Shown here piece by piece: positions 1 to 7,706 of a stretch of 16,727 nucleotides of DNA. A program made the translations under genes and the position numbers. Origin of the DNA: Comamonadaceae bacterium (GTDB taxonomy: Bacteria > Pseudomonadota > Gammaproteobacteria > Burkholderiales > Burkholderiaceae_C); contig CANCCE010000037.1 of NCBI GenBank assembly GCA_947374505.1, positions 1 to 16,727 of the forward strand. Direction: 5' to 3'. Every line of letters begins with the position of its first letter. Position 1 is the first letter of the stretch. The notes below the pieces were generated by a model. That model saw only the letters and a program-made list of their open reading frames with translations, was not told where the DNA came from and made no database searches.

Positions 1-501
1 GCCGGCCACGGCACCACGCCTCATCTTGTCGGAGAGTTGGTCGGCCACGCCGCCAAGGTCAAATTCCTGCACATTCCCTACAAGGGTGAGATGCCGTCAT
101 TGGTCGACGCCGTTGGCGGTCAAGTCGATTTCGTCGTCCTCACGGCACCCACGGTGCTGCCGCGTCTGCGCAGCGGAGACCTTCGCGCACTGGCCGTGAG
201 CGGCGACAGTCGCTGGCGCTTGTCGCCCGCGACCCCCACCATCGCCGAGTCCGGCTACCCCAGCTTCAGCGTCATGTCCTGGGTCGGTCTGGCCGCGCCC
301 AAAGGGACATCGCCAGCGGAGGTCACGCGCCTGAACGACGCCTTCCGGCGGGCGCAGCAGATTCCCGAGATCCGTCAGCAGGTCGAGGACACAGGCGTCG
401 ATTTGTATTCCCTGAGCCCCACCGAGACCCGCGAGTTGATGCAACGCGAGGTCCGCCAGTGGCGTGAACGCGTCAAGACCGCTGGCATCTCTGTAGATTA
501 A
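1..501 (+). CDS. Bug-family tripartite tricarboxylate transporter substrate-binding protein, 3' part
   Basis: The reading frame is open from the first base of the window, so the gene starts upstream and only the last 166 codons are present. The visible part carries hallmarks of the Bug/TctC periplasmic binding-protein family: an HIPYKGE segment near residue 25, a segment with a GGQVDF core matching the usual DLxxGQVD region, then a PTIAESGYPSF motif. The family binds small carboxylates or related ligands in the periplasm; which one cannot be read from sequence. No TctA/TctB membrane genes are visible. The FAH-family gene follows 15 bp downstream on the same strand, so this protein probably supplies the catabolic genes at 517-3001. 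Family is confident, ligand unknown. Confidence 0.9.
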   Translation, partial: AGHGTTPHLVGELVGHAAKVKFLHIPYKGEMPSLVDAVGGQVDFVVLTAPTVLPRLRSGDLRALAVSGDSRWRLSPATPTIAESGYPSFSVMSWVGLAAPKGTSPAEVTRLNDAFRRAQQIPEIRQQVEDTGVDLYSLSPTETRELMQREVRQWRERVKTAGISVD

Positions 502-516
502 CGTCGCTTTGAAACC

Positions 517-1449
517 ATGATGCCAAACACAATTCCATTCCGGGTAATCCACTATTCGCTGCAGGGGTCGGTACCGACGCCGGGTCTGTTGATCGGCGAC
601 AACATCATTGACTTGCAGGCCGCCGGTCTGGCGACGTCGATAGATGACCTGCTGGCGCACTGGAGCGAACGGCTGCCCCGCCTAACCGTGCTGGCGACGT
701 CAGCCCATGCGCCGACGGTCCCACTGGCGCAAGCGACCCTGTATGCGCCGGTGCCAACAAGCGGCACCGTGTATTGCGCGGGTGCGAACTACCATGACCA
801 CATCGCCGAGATGGCGAAAATCCGCGGCCTCCCAGTGCCGCCTCAAGACGATCGTGAGCCTTGGCATTTCATCAAGCCGACGCGGGCCTGCATCACCGGT
901 CCCGGCCCTGTTCAGCGCCCCGAGGGCTGCAATAAACTGGATTGGGAAGCCGAACTCGCGGTGGTGATCGGCCGCAAGACGCATCGCATCTCAGTCGCTG
1001 AGGCACTGTCCTGTGTGGCGGGCTACACGGTGGCCAATGACCTGTCAGCGCGCGATTTATCCCGGCGCGCGGCTCGCTCCCCGGACAATCCTTTTTACTT
1101 TGACTGGCTGGCCCACAAGGGTTTCGACGGCTCTTGCCCCATTGGTCCTTGGCTGACCCCCGCAGGTAGCATCGATCCGCAGAATTTGCGCATCCAGCTG
1201 TCGGTGAACGGCGTCAACAAGCAGGACTCGAATACCTCGGGCATGATCTTTTCTGTCGCCGAGCAGATCGCGCACTTGTCGCGCCGCACCACGCTGTTGC
1301 CGGGCGACATTATCTTGACCGGGACACCTGCGGGGGTCGGTTCGGGCCGCAACGAATATTTAGCGCCAGGCGACCGCGTCAGCGTAGAGGTCGAGGGACT
1401 CGGTGAGTTGGTGAATACGATCGTTGACATGATGGAGCCATCAGCATGA
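517..1449 (+). CDS. Fumarylacetoacetate hydrolase (FAH) family protein
   Basis: A 310-residue protein with an FAH-type C-terminal catalytic domain. Visible signatures are NYHDH (residues 91-95), the metal-binding DWEAELAVVIG stretch with E144 and E146, D175 in NDLSARD, and a late GTPAGVG loop. Family members are Mg/Mn-dependent C-C bond hydrolases, decarboxylases or isomerases acting on 2-oxo acid or diketo intermediates of aromatic catabolism. The exact reaction cannot be assigned. The start is ATG 517; an adjacent in-frame ATG at 520 is equally possible and no strong ribosome-binding site is seen. Its stop overlaps the VOC gene start (ATGA, 1446-1449), so the two are probably translationally coupled. 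The length is normal for the family. Confidence 0.92.
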   Translation: MMPNTIPFRVIHYSLQGSVPTPGLLIGDNIIDLQAAGLATSIDDLLAHWSERLPRLTVLATSAHAPTVPLAQATLYAPVPTSGTVYCAGANYHDHIAEMAKIRGLPVPPQDDREPWHFIKPTRACITGPGPVQRPEGCNKLDWEAELAVVIGRKTHRISVAEALSCVAGYTVANDLSARDLSRRAARSPDNPFYFDWLAHKGFDGSCPIGPWLTPAGSIDPQNLRIQLSVNGVNKQDSNTSGMIFSVAEQIAHLSRRTTLLPGDIILTGTPAGVGSGRNEYLAPGDRVSVEVEGLGELVNTIVDMMEPSA

Positions 1450-1952
1450 GCATGATTCGCGAAATGGTGGAGGACGCCTTCGTCGACCCAACCGCCAAGA
1501 CCTCTATCCTCAAGCCCTATGTGATGTCTCACGGCACACTGGAATGCAAAGACTTGAGCGCATCGCGGCGTTTTTATGAAGAGTTCCTGGGCTTGGAGGT
1601 GGTGCAGCATGGTCAGCGTTCGATGGCGCTGCGCTGCGGCCTCAAGTTTCACGTGATCTGCGTGGCGGTGGGCGACCAGGTACACCCGATGAGCTATTTG
1701 ACGCATTGGGGACTCGACGTGCGTTCGCGCGAGGCCGTCGACCAGGCCCGTCTTGCGGCGCTTGAAAACACCGAGCGATACGGCATTCGCAAAGTTGCAG
1801 ATGCGGTGGATCAGCACGGCGTGTACTCTTTTTACATTCAGGATCTTGACTACAACTGGTGGGAGATCCAATACTACGAAGCGGGCTACCAGCACAGCGA
1901 CATCTTTGACTTCGGTGACGTCTTTACCAGTTCGCTGTCGTCGTCGTCGTGA
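1446..1952 (+). CDS. VOC-superfamily protein (glyoxalase / extradiol dioxygenase-like)
   Basis: A 168-residue protein of the vicinal-oxygen-chelate fold. The expected metal ligands are visible: H29 (SHGTLE), H87 (HWGLDV) and E140 (NWWEIQ), the 2-His-1-Glu set of extradiol ring-cleavage dioxygenases. It also has the typical first-strand pattern of a residue-change enzyme, with the SRRFYEEFLGLEVV segment around residues 40-53. The size fits a single-module VOC protein, so this could be a small ring-cleavage dioxygenase or a related isomerase or lyase. A GGAG ribosome-binding site (1434-1437) precedes ATG 1446 by 8 nt. The gene overlaps both neighbours by 4 bp. The C-terminus is a Ser-rich tail encoded by a short tcg repeat. 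Fold is confident, reaction is not. Confidence 0.88.
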   Translation: MSMIREMVEDAFVDPTAKTSILKPYVMSHGTLECKDLSASRRFYEEFLGLEVVQHGQRSMALRCGLKFHVICVAVGDQVHPMSYLTHWGLDVRSREAVDQARLAALENTERYGIRKVADAVDQHGVYSFYIQDLDYNWWEIQYYEAGYQHSDIFDFGDVFTSSLSSSS

Positions 1953-3001
1953 CGGTCGTGAGCAGTCCTGCCATGTTCTCGGTGCGCTTGGAACCCAGCG
2001 GACTCGAGTTGTCGGTTCCGGACGGTGGCACGGTGCTGGAGGCGGCGCTGCACGGCGGCGTGTCGATTCCCTACAGCTGCCGCACCGGCATGTGCCGCAC
2101 TTGCAAGGGCACGCTGGTCTCGGGCCGACTCCACGGCCCAACGGCCCAGGCCGAGGACACCAGTACCAGCGCTGGCACGGAAGCCTCCGCTGGTGAGGTG
2201 ATGCTCCTTTGTCGCGCCGTGCCACGTTCAAACTGCGTCATACACGTTTCAGAGGCGAAGGTGCTGGAGTTTCAGCCTCAGTTATTCCCGGCCCGCGTTG
2301 CCGGCGTCGACAAGCCCGCACCGGAGGTGGCGGTGCTCAGGCTTCGGCTGCCCATGAACCGCAAACTAAGCTTCAGGGCAGGCCAATACCTCGACGTGCT
2401 GCTTCAAGGCGGCGGGCGACGCAGCTACTCCATCGCCTCATCCCCCCAAGTTGGCGGCATCACCGACCTTGAGCTCCATGTGCGCCACTATCCGGGCGGG
2501 ACCTTCTCCGATAGATTGTTCGCCAGTGACCCGCTGAAAGGTATGTTGCAGGTGGAGGCGCCGCTCGGTGACTTTTACTTGCGCGAGGAAACGACCGGCC
2601 CGGTCATTCTGCTCGCCACGGGGACCGGCTTTGCGCCGATCCAGGCGATGGTCGAGGACGCGATCCGCTTGGGTCGCACGGCACGTCAAACTTTCCATGT
2701 CTATTGGGGCGCTCGCGAAACGGCGGACCTGTATCGCATGGAACGGGCGATGCGCTGGGCCACTGAGGACGCTGGCGTGCACTTCACGCCGGTGCTGTCG
2801 GGTGCTGCATCTGCCGACTGGAGCGGTCGGCGCGGCTATGTGCAGCAGGCGGTGATGGAAGATTTCGCAGACCTTGGCCATGCGCAGGTCTATGCCTGTG
2901 GTTCTGAGGCGATGGTGGCGTCGGCCAGGCGCGAGTTGGTGAACGCCCGGGGTTTGATTGAGACACAGTTCTTCGCCGATATTTTCTATTCGAGCCGGTG
3001 A
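1949..3001 (+). CDS. [2Fe-2S] ferredoxin / FAD-NAD(P)H oxidoreductase (oxygenase electron-transfer component)
   Basis: A 350-residue protein with an N-terminal plant-type ferredoxin domain, with cluster ligands C44, C49, C52 and C88. A ferredoxin-reductase module follows: RSYS for FAD at 159-162, GTGFAP for NAD(P) at 226-231, and YACGS at 316-320. This order is that of BenC-like oxygenase reductases and of CDP-6-deoxyglucoseen reductase-like proteins. It passes electrons from NAD(P)H through FAD to its own iron-sulfur cluster and on to a partner, usually a Rieske or diiron oxygenase. No oxygenase gene lies in the window, so the partner is probably upstream. The start is GTG 1949, overlapping the VOC stop as GTGA; ATG 1973 is an alternative. 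It is the last gene of the coupled catabolic set. Confidence 0.9.
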   Translation: MTVVSSPAMFSVRLEPSGLELSVPDGGTVLEAALHGGVSIPYSCRTGMCRTCKGTLVSGRLHGPTAQAEDTSTSAGTEASAGEVMLLCRAVPRSNCVIHVSEAKVLEFQPQLFPARVAGVDKPAPEVAVLRLRLPMNRKLSFRAGQYLDVLLQGGGRRSYSIASSPQVGGITDLELHVRHYPGGTFSDRLFASDPLKGMLQVEAPLGDFYLREETTGPVILLATGTGFAPIQAMVEDAIRLGRTARQTFHVYWGARETADLYRMERAMRWATEDAGVHFTPVLSGAASADWSGRRGYVQQAVMEDFADLGHAQVYACGSEAMVASARRELVNARGLIETQFFADIFYSSR

Positions 3002-3133
3002 GGTGTAGGCCTGCCGGGTCTTTTAGGCGGCGCTTCAATCCTCTCCTGAGGCTCGCCCGTGACGGTTGGTGACGCGCTTGCCTTGGATTGTCAAGAGCGT
3101 CATCTTTTTGGACTAGAGACAAAAGAAAACAGC
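3002..3133. other. Intergenic spacer between catabolic set and first Bug-UGSC cassette
   Basis: This 132-bp gap breaks an otherwise densely packed strand. A TTGTCA at 3088-3093, followed about 18 bp later by ACTAGA (3112-3117), could be a weak sigma-70 promoter for the Bug gene at 3134, but the -10 match is poor. No clear terminator or RNA gene is seen. Base composition changes here: the genes to the left look more GC-rich than those to the right. Confidence 0.3.
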
Positions 3134-4183
3134 ATGAAAAAATCATCATCGTTTGCCAGCCCCATGCCCCCTTCATTGCCAGCGGTTTCGACGGAATTGA
3201 CCCGCCGCACTTGGCTCAATAGCGCCTTGGCCGCTGGTCTTGGGGCCTCGTCGAATTGGAACTCTGCTTGGGGGCAAGAGGATTTCAGTTTTACCCGTCC
3301 TCTGCGCATGATCGTGCCTTATCCTCCAGGAGGTGCCGGGGACATCGTGGCGCGTTTGCTCATCAACCGGTTTTCTCAAGCCTTGAATCAACCTGTCGTG
3401 GTGGACAACCGCGGCGGGGGTGCTCAGCTCATCGCCACCAACTTGGCGGCCAAAGCCAACCCTGATGGCTACACGTTGTTTTTGGCCAGCACCACCCACA
3501 GCATCAACCCGAGTTTGATCAAACAACTCCCCTACGACAGCTTGAAAGATTTCTCTCCCATCACCTTGGTGGCGAGTTCCCCTTTGGTCTGGGTGGTTCA
3601 CCCCTCGGTTGGGGTGAGCACCATCCCTGAACTCGTGGCCAAAGCGCGCGCCAAACCAGGGAGCATCAATTACGGGTCATCAGGACCTGGGTCGGGTGGG
3701 CACTTGGCGGTTGAGCTTCTGAAGAGCATGGCGGGTGTGCAGATGACGCACGTTCCCTACAAAGGGGCAGGGCCAGCATTGAACGACTTGCTCAGCGGTC
3801 AAATTCAGGTGGTGTGCACAAGCCCACTGCCGGCCATGCCACACGTCAAGTCGGGTAGCTTGAAGGCCTTGGCAATGACCAGCCCTAAACGCACGGCTCT
3901 GGCCCCGGACATTCCCACCGTTGCAGAGTCGGGCTATCCAGACTACCAAGCCACCTTGTGGTATGCCCTGATGGTGCAAGCCAGTGTGCCTCAAGCGGTG
4001 CAGGCCAAGCTTTATGACGCGGTGATTAAAACGCTCAAAGGGGGTGATACTGCGGACCAATTCAAAGCGCAAGGGGCCGATGTTGCCGCTTACACCCCAC
4101 AGATGACCGACGCCTTCATTCGCTCTGAAATGCAGCGCTGGTCAACCCTGATTGCAAACGCACAAATCAAGATTGATTCTTGA
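3134..4183 (+). CDS. Bug-family (TTT) substrate-binding protein of the split UGSC cassette
   Basis: A 349-residue periplasmic binding protein of the Bug/TctC family. The N-terminus has a twin-arginine-like export signal (TRRTWLNSALAAG, near residue 25) and a hydrophobic stretch ending before GQEDF. Core motifs follow: RMIVPYPPGGAGD, VVDNRGGGAQ, THVPYKGAGPALNDLLSGQ and PTVAESGYPDY. The frame extends upstream to 3059, but ATG 3134 puts the signal peptide at the N-terminus and is preferred. No TctA/TctB permease genes adjoin it. The UGSC selenoprotein gene begins 67 bp downstream on the same strand. The convergent cassette has the same Bug-then-UGSC order, so the ligand is probably related to the selenoprotein's substrate (inference). 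Confidence 0.93.
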   Translation: MKKSSSFASPMPPSLPAVSTELTRRTWLNSALAAGLGASSNWNSAWGQEDFSFTRPLRMIVPYPPGGAGDIVARLLINRFSQALNQPVVVDNRGGGAQLIATNLAAKANPDGYTLFLASTTHSINPSLIKQLPYDSLKDFSPITLVASSPLVWVVHPSVGVSTIPELVAKARAKPGSINYGSSGPGSGGHLAVELLKSMAGVQMTHVPYKGAGPALNDLLSGQIQVVCTSPLPAMPHVKSGSLKALAMTSPKRTALAPDIPTVAESGYPDYQATLWYALMVQASVPQAVQAKLYDAVIKTLKGGDTADQFKAQGADVAAYTPQMTDAFIRSEMQRWSTLIANAQIKIDS

Positions 4184-4250
4184 GTGCTTGATGGTGAATG
4201 AGTTTTGCCTGTTCGGTTTTTAGGTTTTTAGTTTTTTGAGGTGAATGTTG

Positions 4251-4847
4251 ATGTCCAAATTGATACAGCTCTTTAATCCCACCCCAGCGTTGTCGGGTGA
4301 TTCAGACCTGGCGTCTGCCCTGCCCGGCAGTCCACTGTCATCCATTGCCCAAAGCGAGGTATCCGGCTCCCTGGTGAGCTCAAGACTCAAGGGCTTGGTG
4401 GTGGGTTTCATTGACAACGCCAAACCGAATTTTCGATTTTTGGTAGAGGATCTGTCGTCGATTTTGAGCGCCCGGTATGGCGTGGCGCAGGTGCTGGTGC
4501 GACAAAAGCGTGCGGCTTCCTTGGCCGCTCCTGAGCCCATGCTGCATGAACTGCTGCACTCATGCGATCTGGTGATCGCGGGCTCAGGCGACTGAGGTTC
4601 GTGCACGTCGTGGAGTGTCCATGACAGTGTGCAGGTGAGGCGTGGCGGCAAAATCGGTATGACCGTTTGCTCCAAAGCATTTGTGGCCTTGGGTCGCGCG
4701 CAAAGCGCGGCCATGGGCGAGCGAGGCATGCCCATCATTGAAATTCCCCATCCCTTTGGTTCTCGCTCGCGCGAGGAGATACGGGACATTGCACAGTCTT
4801 GTGCAGAGCAAATTCACGCCTGGCTTGAACAAGCCCCCACACCATGA
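4251..4847 (+). CDS. UGSC-motif selenoprotein, stand-alone form (in-frame UGA = Sec115)
   Basis: The frame is open from ATG 4251 to TGA 4845-4847 except for one TGA at 4593-4595. Read as selenocysteine this gives a 198-residue protein with the motif GDUGSCTSW: Sec115, Cys118. The flanks are coding on both sides: hydrophobic strand LVIAGSGD before, and GGKIGMTVCSKAF and ERGMPIIEIPHPFG after. The downstream part has no good start of its own. The hairpin at 4601-4632 is a plausible SECIS. GAGG (4238-4241), 9 nt before ATG 4251, supports this start over ATG 4245. The UxxC arrangement resembles a thiol/selenol redox centre, and Cys140 is a further possible resolving residue. The family is called UGSC family (seleno)protein; its reaction is not known to me. 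It overlaps the partner gene by 4 bp (ATGA). Without recoding it would be miscalled as two short ORFs. Confidence 0.88.
4593..4634 (+). promoter_or_regulatory. Candidate bacterial SECIS element of the stand-alone UGSC gene
   Basis: Immediately after the Sec UGA (4593-4595) the mRNA can fold into a hairpin. The upper stem GUCGUGG (4607-4613) pairs with CCAUGAC (4619-4625), 7 bp, around loop AGUGU (4614-4618). After one bulged A (4626) the lower stem GUGCAC (4601-4606) pairs with GUGUGC (4627-4632), 6 bp including G-U pairs. The loop begins 18 nt after UGA and contains G-U, in line with SelB-binding apical loops of bacterial SECIS elements. Spacing, bulge and GUGU loop recur at the second UGSC gene. 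Fold judged by eye, no energy calculated. Confidence 0.75.
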
Positions 4848-5893
4848 CGCAAGCACAACGGTTTTTGGCGCTGGAAGACGACTTGGCGGTCATCAACCAG
4901 CATTACCAAACCCAACACTGGTCGGATGGTTTGCCCATCGTGCCGCCTACTCTTGAGCGCGTTGAACAGATGCTTTCGTGGGTTGAAGGCAAGCCCCAGG
5001 AGGTGGTTGCCCACCTGGCGCCTGGCTTTGGTCCTGCAACGTTTGAACTCATTGCGGTGAATGCGGTGATGGCCGGTTGTCCTGCCAACTTGATGCCCGC
5101 CCTGGTGGCCGCTGTGAAGGCTGTTGCGCAAGCCCCCTTTAACTTGCAGGCCGTGCAAGCCACGACCAACCCGGTGGCCGTGTGGGTCTTGCTCAATGGC
5201 CCCATGGCGCAGACTTTGGGCTTTAATGCAGGCGTCAATTGTTTGGGCGAAGGCACTGTGGCCAACGCCACCCTTGGGCGTGCGCTTCGTTTGCTGCTTC
5301 GAAACGTCGGCGGTGCGTTGCCCGGCGAGATGGATCGCACCACCCATGGGCAGCCTGGGCGCATCAGTTTTTGTTGCGCTGAAAACGCGGCGCTCTCACC
5401 TTGGGAATCTTTTCATCAAGAGCGTGGTTACGATCAAAGCGAAAGCGTCGTCAGTGTCGTGGCGGTCGAGGGGACGATGAACATGAACTCCCACAGCAAA
5501 GATGCGCTGGAGCTCTTGCGCATTTTTGCGCTCACCATGATCCATCCGCCCAGCAACGAGTACACCCACGGGGGCGAGCCTTTTTTGCTGTTAAGCCCAG
5601 AGCACGCGCACATCTTTGCCAGTGCGGGCATGAGCAAAACAGATGTCAAAACCCATTTGTGGGAGATGAGCAAAATGCCGGCGCATTACATGGGCCAAAG
5701 AGACTTTGAACGATTGCAAGTCTCCCGCAAAGCCGAATTGGGCGTTGTGGGGCCTGACGACAGAATCCCCATCACCACCCGACCCCAAGAGATTCAACTC
5801 GTGGTGGCTGGAGGCGCGGGCACACACACGGTTTATATGCCTTGTTTTGGCAACTCCAGAGCTGTGAGTGAACGCTTTGAGCTTCGAGCTTGA
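4844..5893 (+). CDS. UGSC-partner protein of unknown function (homologue of the fused C-terminal domain)
   Basis: A 349-residue protein I cannot assign a reaction to. It has no obvious signal peptide or membrane segment. Its signature is WSDGLPIVPPT (residues 26-36), then a region around AGCPANLMPALVAAV, an LGRALRLLLRNVGG helix, and a C-terminal FGNSRAVSERF. All of these have counterparts in the same order in the C-terminal two-thirds of the protein encoded at 7653-5935, where the domain is fused to a UGSC selenoprotein. Its ATG (4844) overlaps the selenoprotein stop as ATGA, so translation is coupled. The fusion strongly suggests the two products form one complex or act in succession. Several Cys residues occur (including a CC pair near residue 177) but no classic CxxC. 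Confidence 0.85.
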   Translation: MTQAQRFLALEDDLAVINQHYQTQHWSDGLPIVPPTLERVEQMLSWVEGKPQEVVAHLAPGFGPATFELIAVNAVMAGCPANLMPALVAAVKAVAQAPFNLQAVQATTNPVAVWVLLNGPMAQTLGFNAGVNCLGEGTVANATLGRALRLLLRNVGGALPGEMDRTTHGQPGRISFCCAENAALSPWESFHQERGYDQSESVVSVVAVEGTMNMNSHSKDALELLRIFALTMIHPPSNEYTHGGEPFLLLSPEHAHIFASAGMSKTDVKTHLWEMSKMPAHYMGQRDFERLQVSRKAELGVVGPDDRIPITTRPQEIQLVVAGGAGTHTVYMPCFGNSRAVSERFELRA

Positions 5894-5917
5894 GCACGCC
5901 CTAAAAGGCGTGCTCAA
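5890..5917. terminator. Perfect inverted repeat between convergent cassettes, probable bidirectional terminator
   Basis: TTGAGCACGCC (5890-5900) is perfectly repeated in inverse as GGCGTGCTCAA (5907-5917) around a 6-nt loop. It overlaps the stop codon of the partner gene (5891-5893) and lies 18 bp from the stop of the convergent fusion gene (5935). Neither strand has a clear U-tract after the stem, so it is not a textbook intrinsic terminator. Position and symmetry suit a shared transcript end or 3'-end-stabilising hairpin. Confidence 0.6.
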
Positions 5918-5934
5918 AACTCAAGCCTGCGCTT

Positions 5935-7653
5935 TCAAGTTTTTCCAAATGGCCAGTGCTTAGGAAGAACCACTTTCCGGCTGGTGGGCGGCCCTTGAAT
6001 ATGGTTACCCATGTAGGCTCTGGACTGGTTTCGTCCGGGGTCTCCGGCGATCAAAATCTCCACCATGTCCGGGTGCAAGATCACATGCAAGAGACGATCA
6101 GGGTCATCGGACAAAGCATATTCAGGGGCCAAGATGCCGTCAGCGACCAACTTCTCTAAACTGAAGGTCGGGGTGCTGGTCATGCGCGCGTAGTGGGTGA
6201 TTTGCCGTGCGGTCACTTTGATGTGCTCGTACAAATACGCTCGCACCTGTGCTTTGCTCCACTGCGAGGCGATGACCTTGGCGACACTCGGTCCGGCCAC
6301 GATCAAAGGATTCCACACGCCGGTTTTAAAGCCCGTGTGCGACCAATAGGTGAAGCTTTGTCCCATGATGTCAGCCCATTGCTGAACATGCACTTGGGCC
6401 TGGTCGCCAGCGCTGTACATCGGGGAACTGATGCTCACCACGCTGTGCATGGTCACCACGTTGTCGCTCAAGTCAAAGCCCTTGTCCTGGGCAAAGGTCG
6501 TCCAGCCCAACTCTTGAGCGCAGTCTTCGTCTTCGGCCATGGCAGCCAAAAAGCTCTGACCGATGCTGCCTTTGTCGCCGGCACCCGGTGGGATGCGGTA
6601 GCCGCAGATGTTTCTCAAAAACATGCGGACAAAACGCCCCACACTGGTGTTGGCTTGTCTGCCAAAACGCATCATGCCTTGGCCGTGGTTGAAGTCGAGC
6701 TGCTTGATGATGGGTCCACTCACAATCACCACGGGCTCCCACCCAGGGGTGGAGCCACAGTCTTGGATCCTGAAATGGGGATCCACCATGGCCTCCACCG
6801 CAGCGATCAAAATGGGCATGTACTCGGGGCGACAGCCACTCAGAACGCCGGTGACGGCCACCGCATGAAGGGTGGCTTGACGACCCTCTTGCGGAACGAC
6901 CGCCAAGACCTCAGACGGGTCACGCTCGGTGTAATTTAAAAAGGCCTGAACGCGCTCGCGGGTTGGCGGCACGACGGGCAGCCCATCGGTCCAGAGTTGA
7001 CGGTAAAAGTGCTCTTGAATCTCTTCAAGGCTGGCCTTCATGATGATCTCACCGGCCAGGGGCTCGAGCTCGGTGGGCGCGGCATCGGGTGCCTTGCCTG
7101 TCAAGCCTTGAAGCAACTCAGGGGCCAAATGCTCATTGACTTTTTGCGCCAGCACTGTTTCGCTGTCGACCATGGGTGTACCGGGGTAGACCCCCATCGC
7201 CAAGGGCACACCCAGACCTTTGCTCACCACCTGGGCCTGTTTGGTAAAAGCCGAGCCAATGATGCTGACTGTCGGAATGCCTAATTTTTCGATCAAAGCT
7301 GCAGCCCGCAACACGGCGGGCGTACAACTGCCTCAGGCGCCTATGCCGACAATGACGGCATCCGCTCCATGGGCCTTTAATTTGTCGGCCAAGGAGGCGG
7401 TGACTTCACGTTCACGCGCTCCATGAAAATTACCAAACTCGGTGTAGGGCACAAACTTCACGCCAGGAAATTTTGACTTGATGTACTCGCGCACCATGGG
7501 GTAAATGGTCTCACCGCGAAAAATCACATCCCACAATTCGCAAATGACTTTGCCATTCAAATCGGGCAGTCTTGCTGCAGCGTCTCGCTTGTCAATGGCT
7601 TTGTTTGAAAGCGGCCACATGACTTCGTAATGGGGCTCAGTGGGATGGGTCAT
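5935..7653 (-). CDS. UGSC selenoprotein fused to partner domain (in-frame UGA = Sec107)
   Basis: On the minus strand the frame runs from ATG 7653 to TGA 5937-5935, interrupted only by TGA at 7335-7333. Read as selenocysteine it gives 572 residues with the motif GIGAUGSCTPA: Sec107, Cys110. Residues 1 to about 200 are the UGSC domain, with a strand-rich segment before Sec (ADAVIVGIGA) and GIPTVSIIGSAF after it. From about residue 205 to the end it matches the protein encoded at 4844-5893, including WTDGLPVVPPT near 222-232, SGCRPEYMPILIAAV and VGRFVRMFLRNICG. AGGAG (7666-7662), 8 nt upstream, supports ATG 7653; GTG 7710 is a poorer alternative. The UGA is followed by a SECIS-like hairpin. The Bug gene upstream ends 53 bp away. 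The reaction is unknown; the UxxC suggests selenol redox or nucleophilic chemistry. Confidence 0.9.
7298..7335 (-). promoter_or_regulatory. Candidate bacterial SECIS element of the fused UGSC gene
   Basis: After the Sec UGA (7335-7333, minus strand) the RNA can form GUUGUA (7328-7323) paired with UGCAGC (7303-7298). Above it is one bulged C (7322), then GCCCGC (7321-7316) paired with GCGGGC (7309-7304) around loop CGUGUU (7315-7310). That is 12 bp with two G-U pairs, with the loop starting 17 nt after UGA. Architecture matches the hairpin of the stand-alone gene: one bulge, six- and six/seven-pair stems and a GUGU-containing loop, despite little primary-sequence identity in the stems. Fold judged by eye. 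Confidence 0.75.
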
Positions 7654-7706
7654 GGTTGGATCTCCTAAAGATGGATGGGGAACGTCAAGTGTTTTTATTT
7701 TGGAAT

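Noticed and set aside
1095..2231. Long minus-strand open frame (378 codons)
   Set aside because: It is antisense to three well-supported genes, low in family-like motifs and rich in Arg/Pro/His, as expected of a GC-rich shadow frame.
4593..4595. TGA as an ordinary stop or frameshift leaving a pseudogene
   Set aside because: The same frame continues with family-like sequence, the codon falls at the Sec position of a UGSC motif, a SECIS-like hairpin follows, and the same arrangement recurs at 7335-7333.
4629..4847. Separate small gene starting after the first UGA
   Set aside because: Its start would lie inside the SECIS hairpin with no ribosome-binding site; it is the C-terminal part of the selenoprotein.
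6193..6939. Plus-strand open frame of 248 codons
   Set aside because: It is antisense to the fused UGSC gene, with His/Gly-rich composition and no recognisable motif.
5935..7314. Separate 459-residue gene starting after the second UGA
   Set aside because: The apparent GTG start is the seventh codon after the Sec UGA and lies within the SECIS hairpin, without a ribosome-binding site; it continues the UGSC frame.
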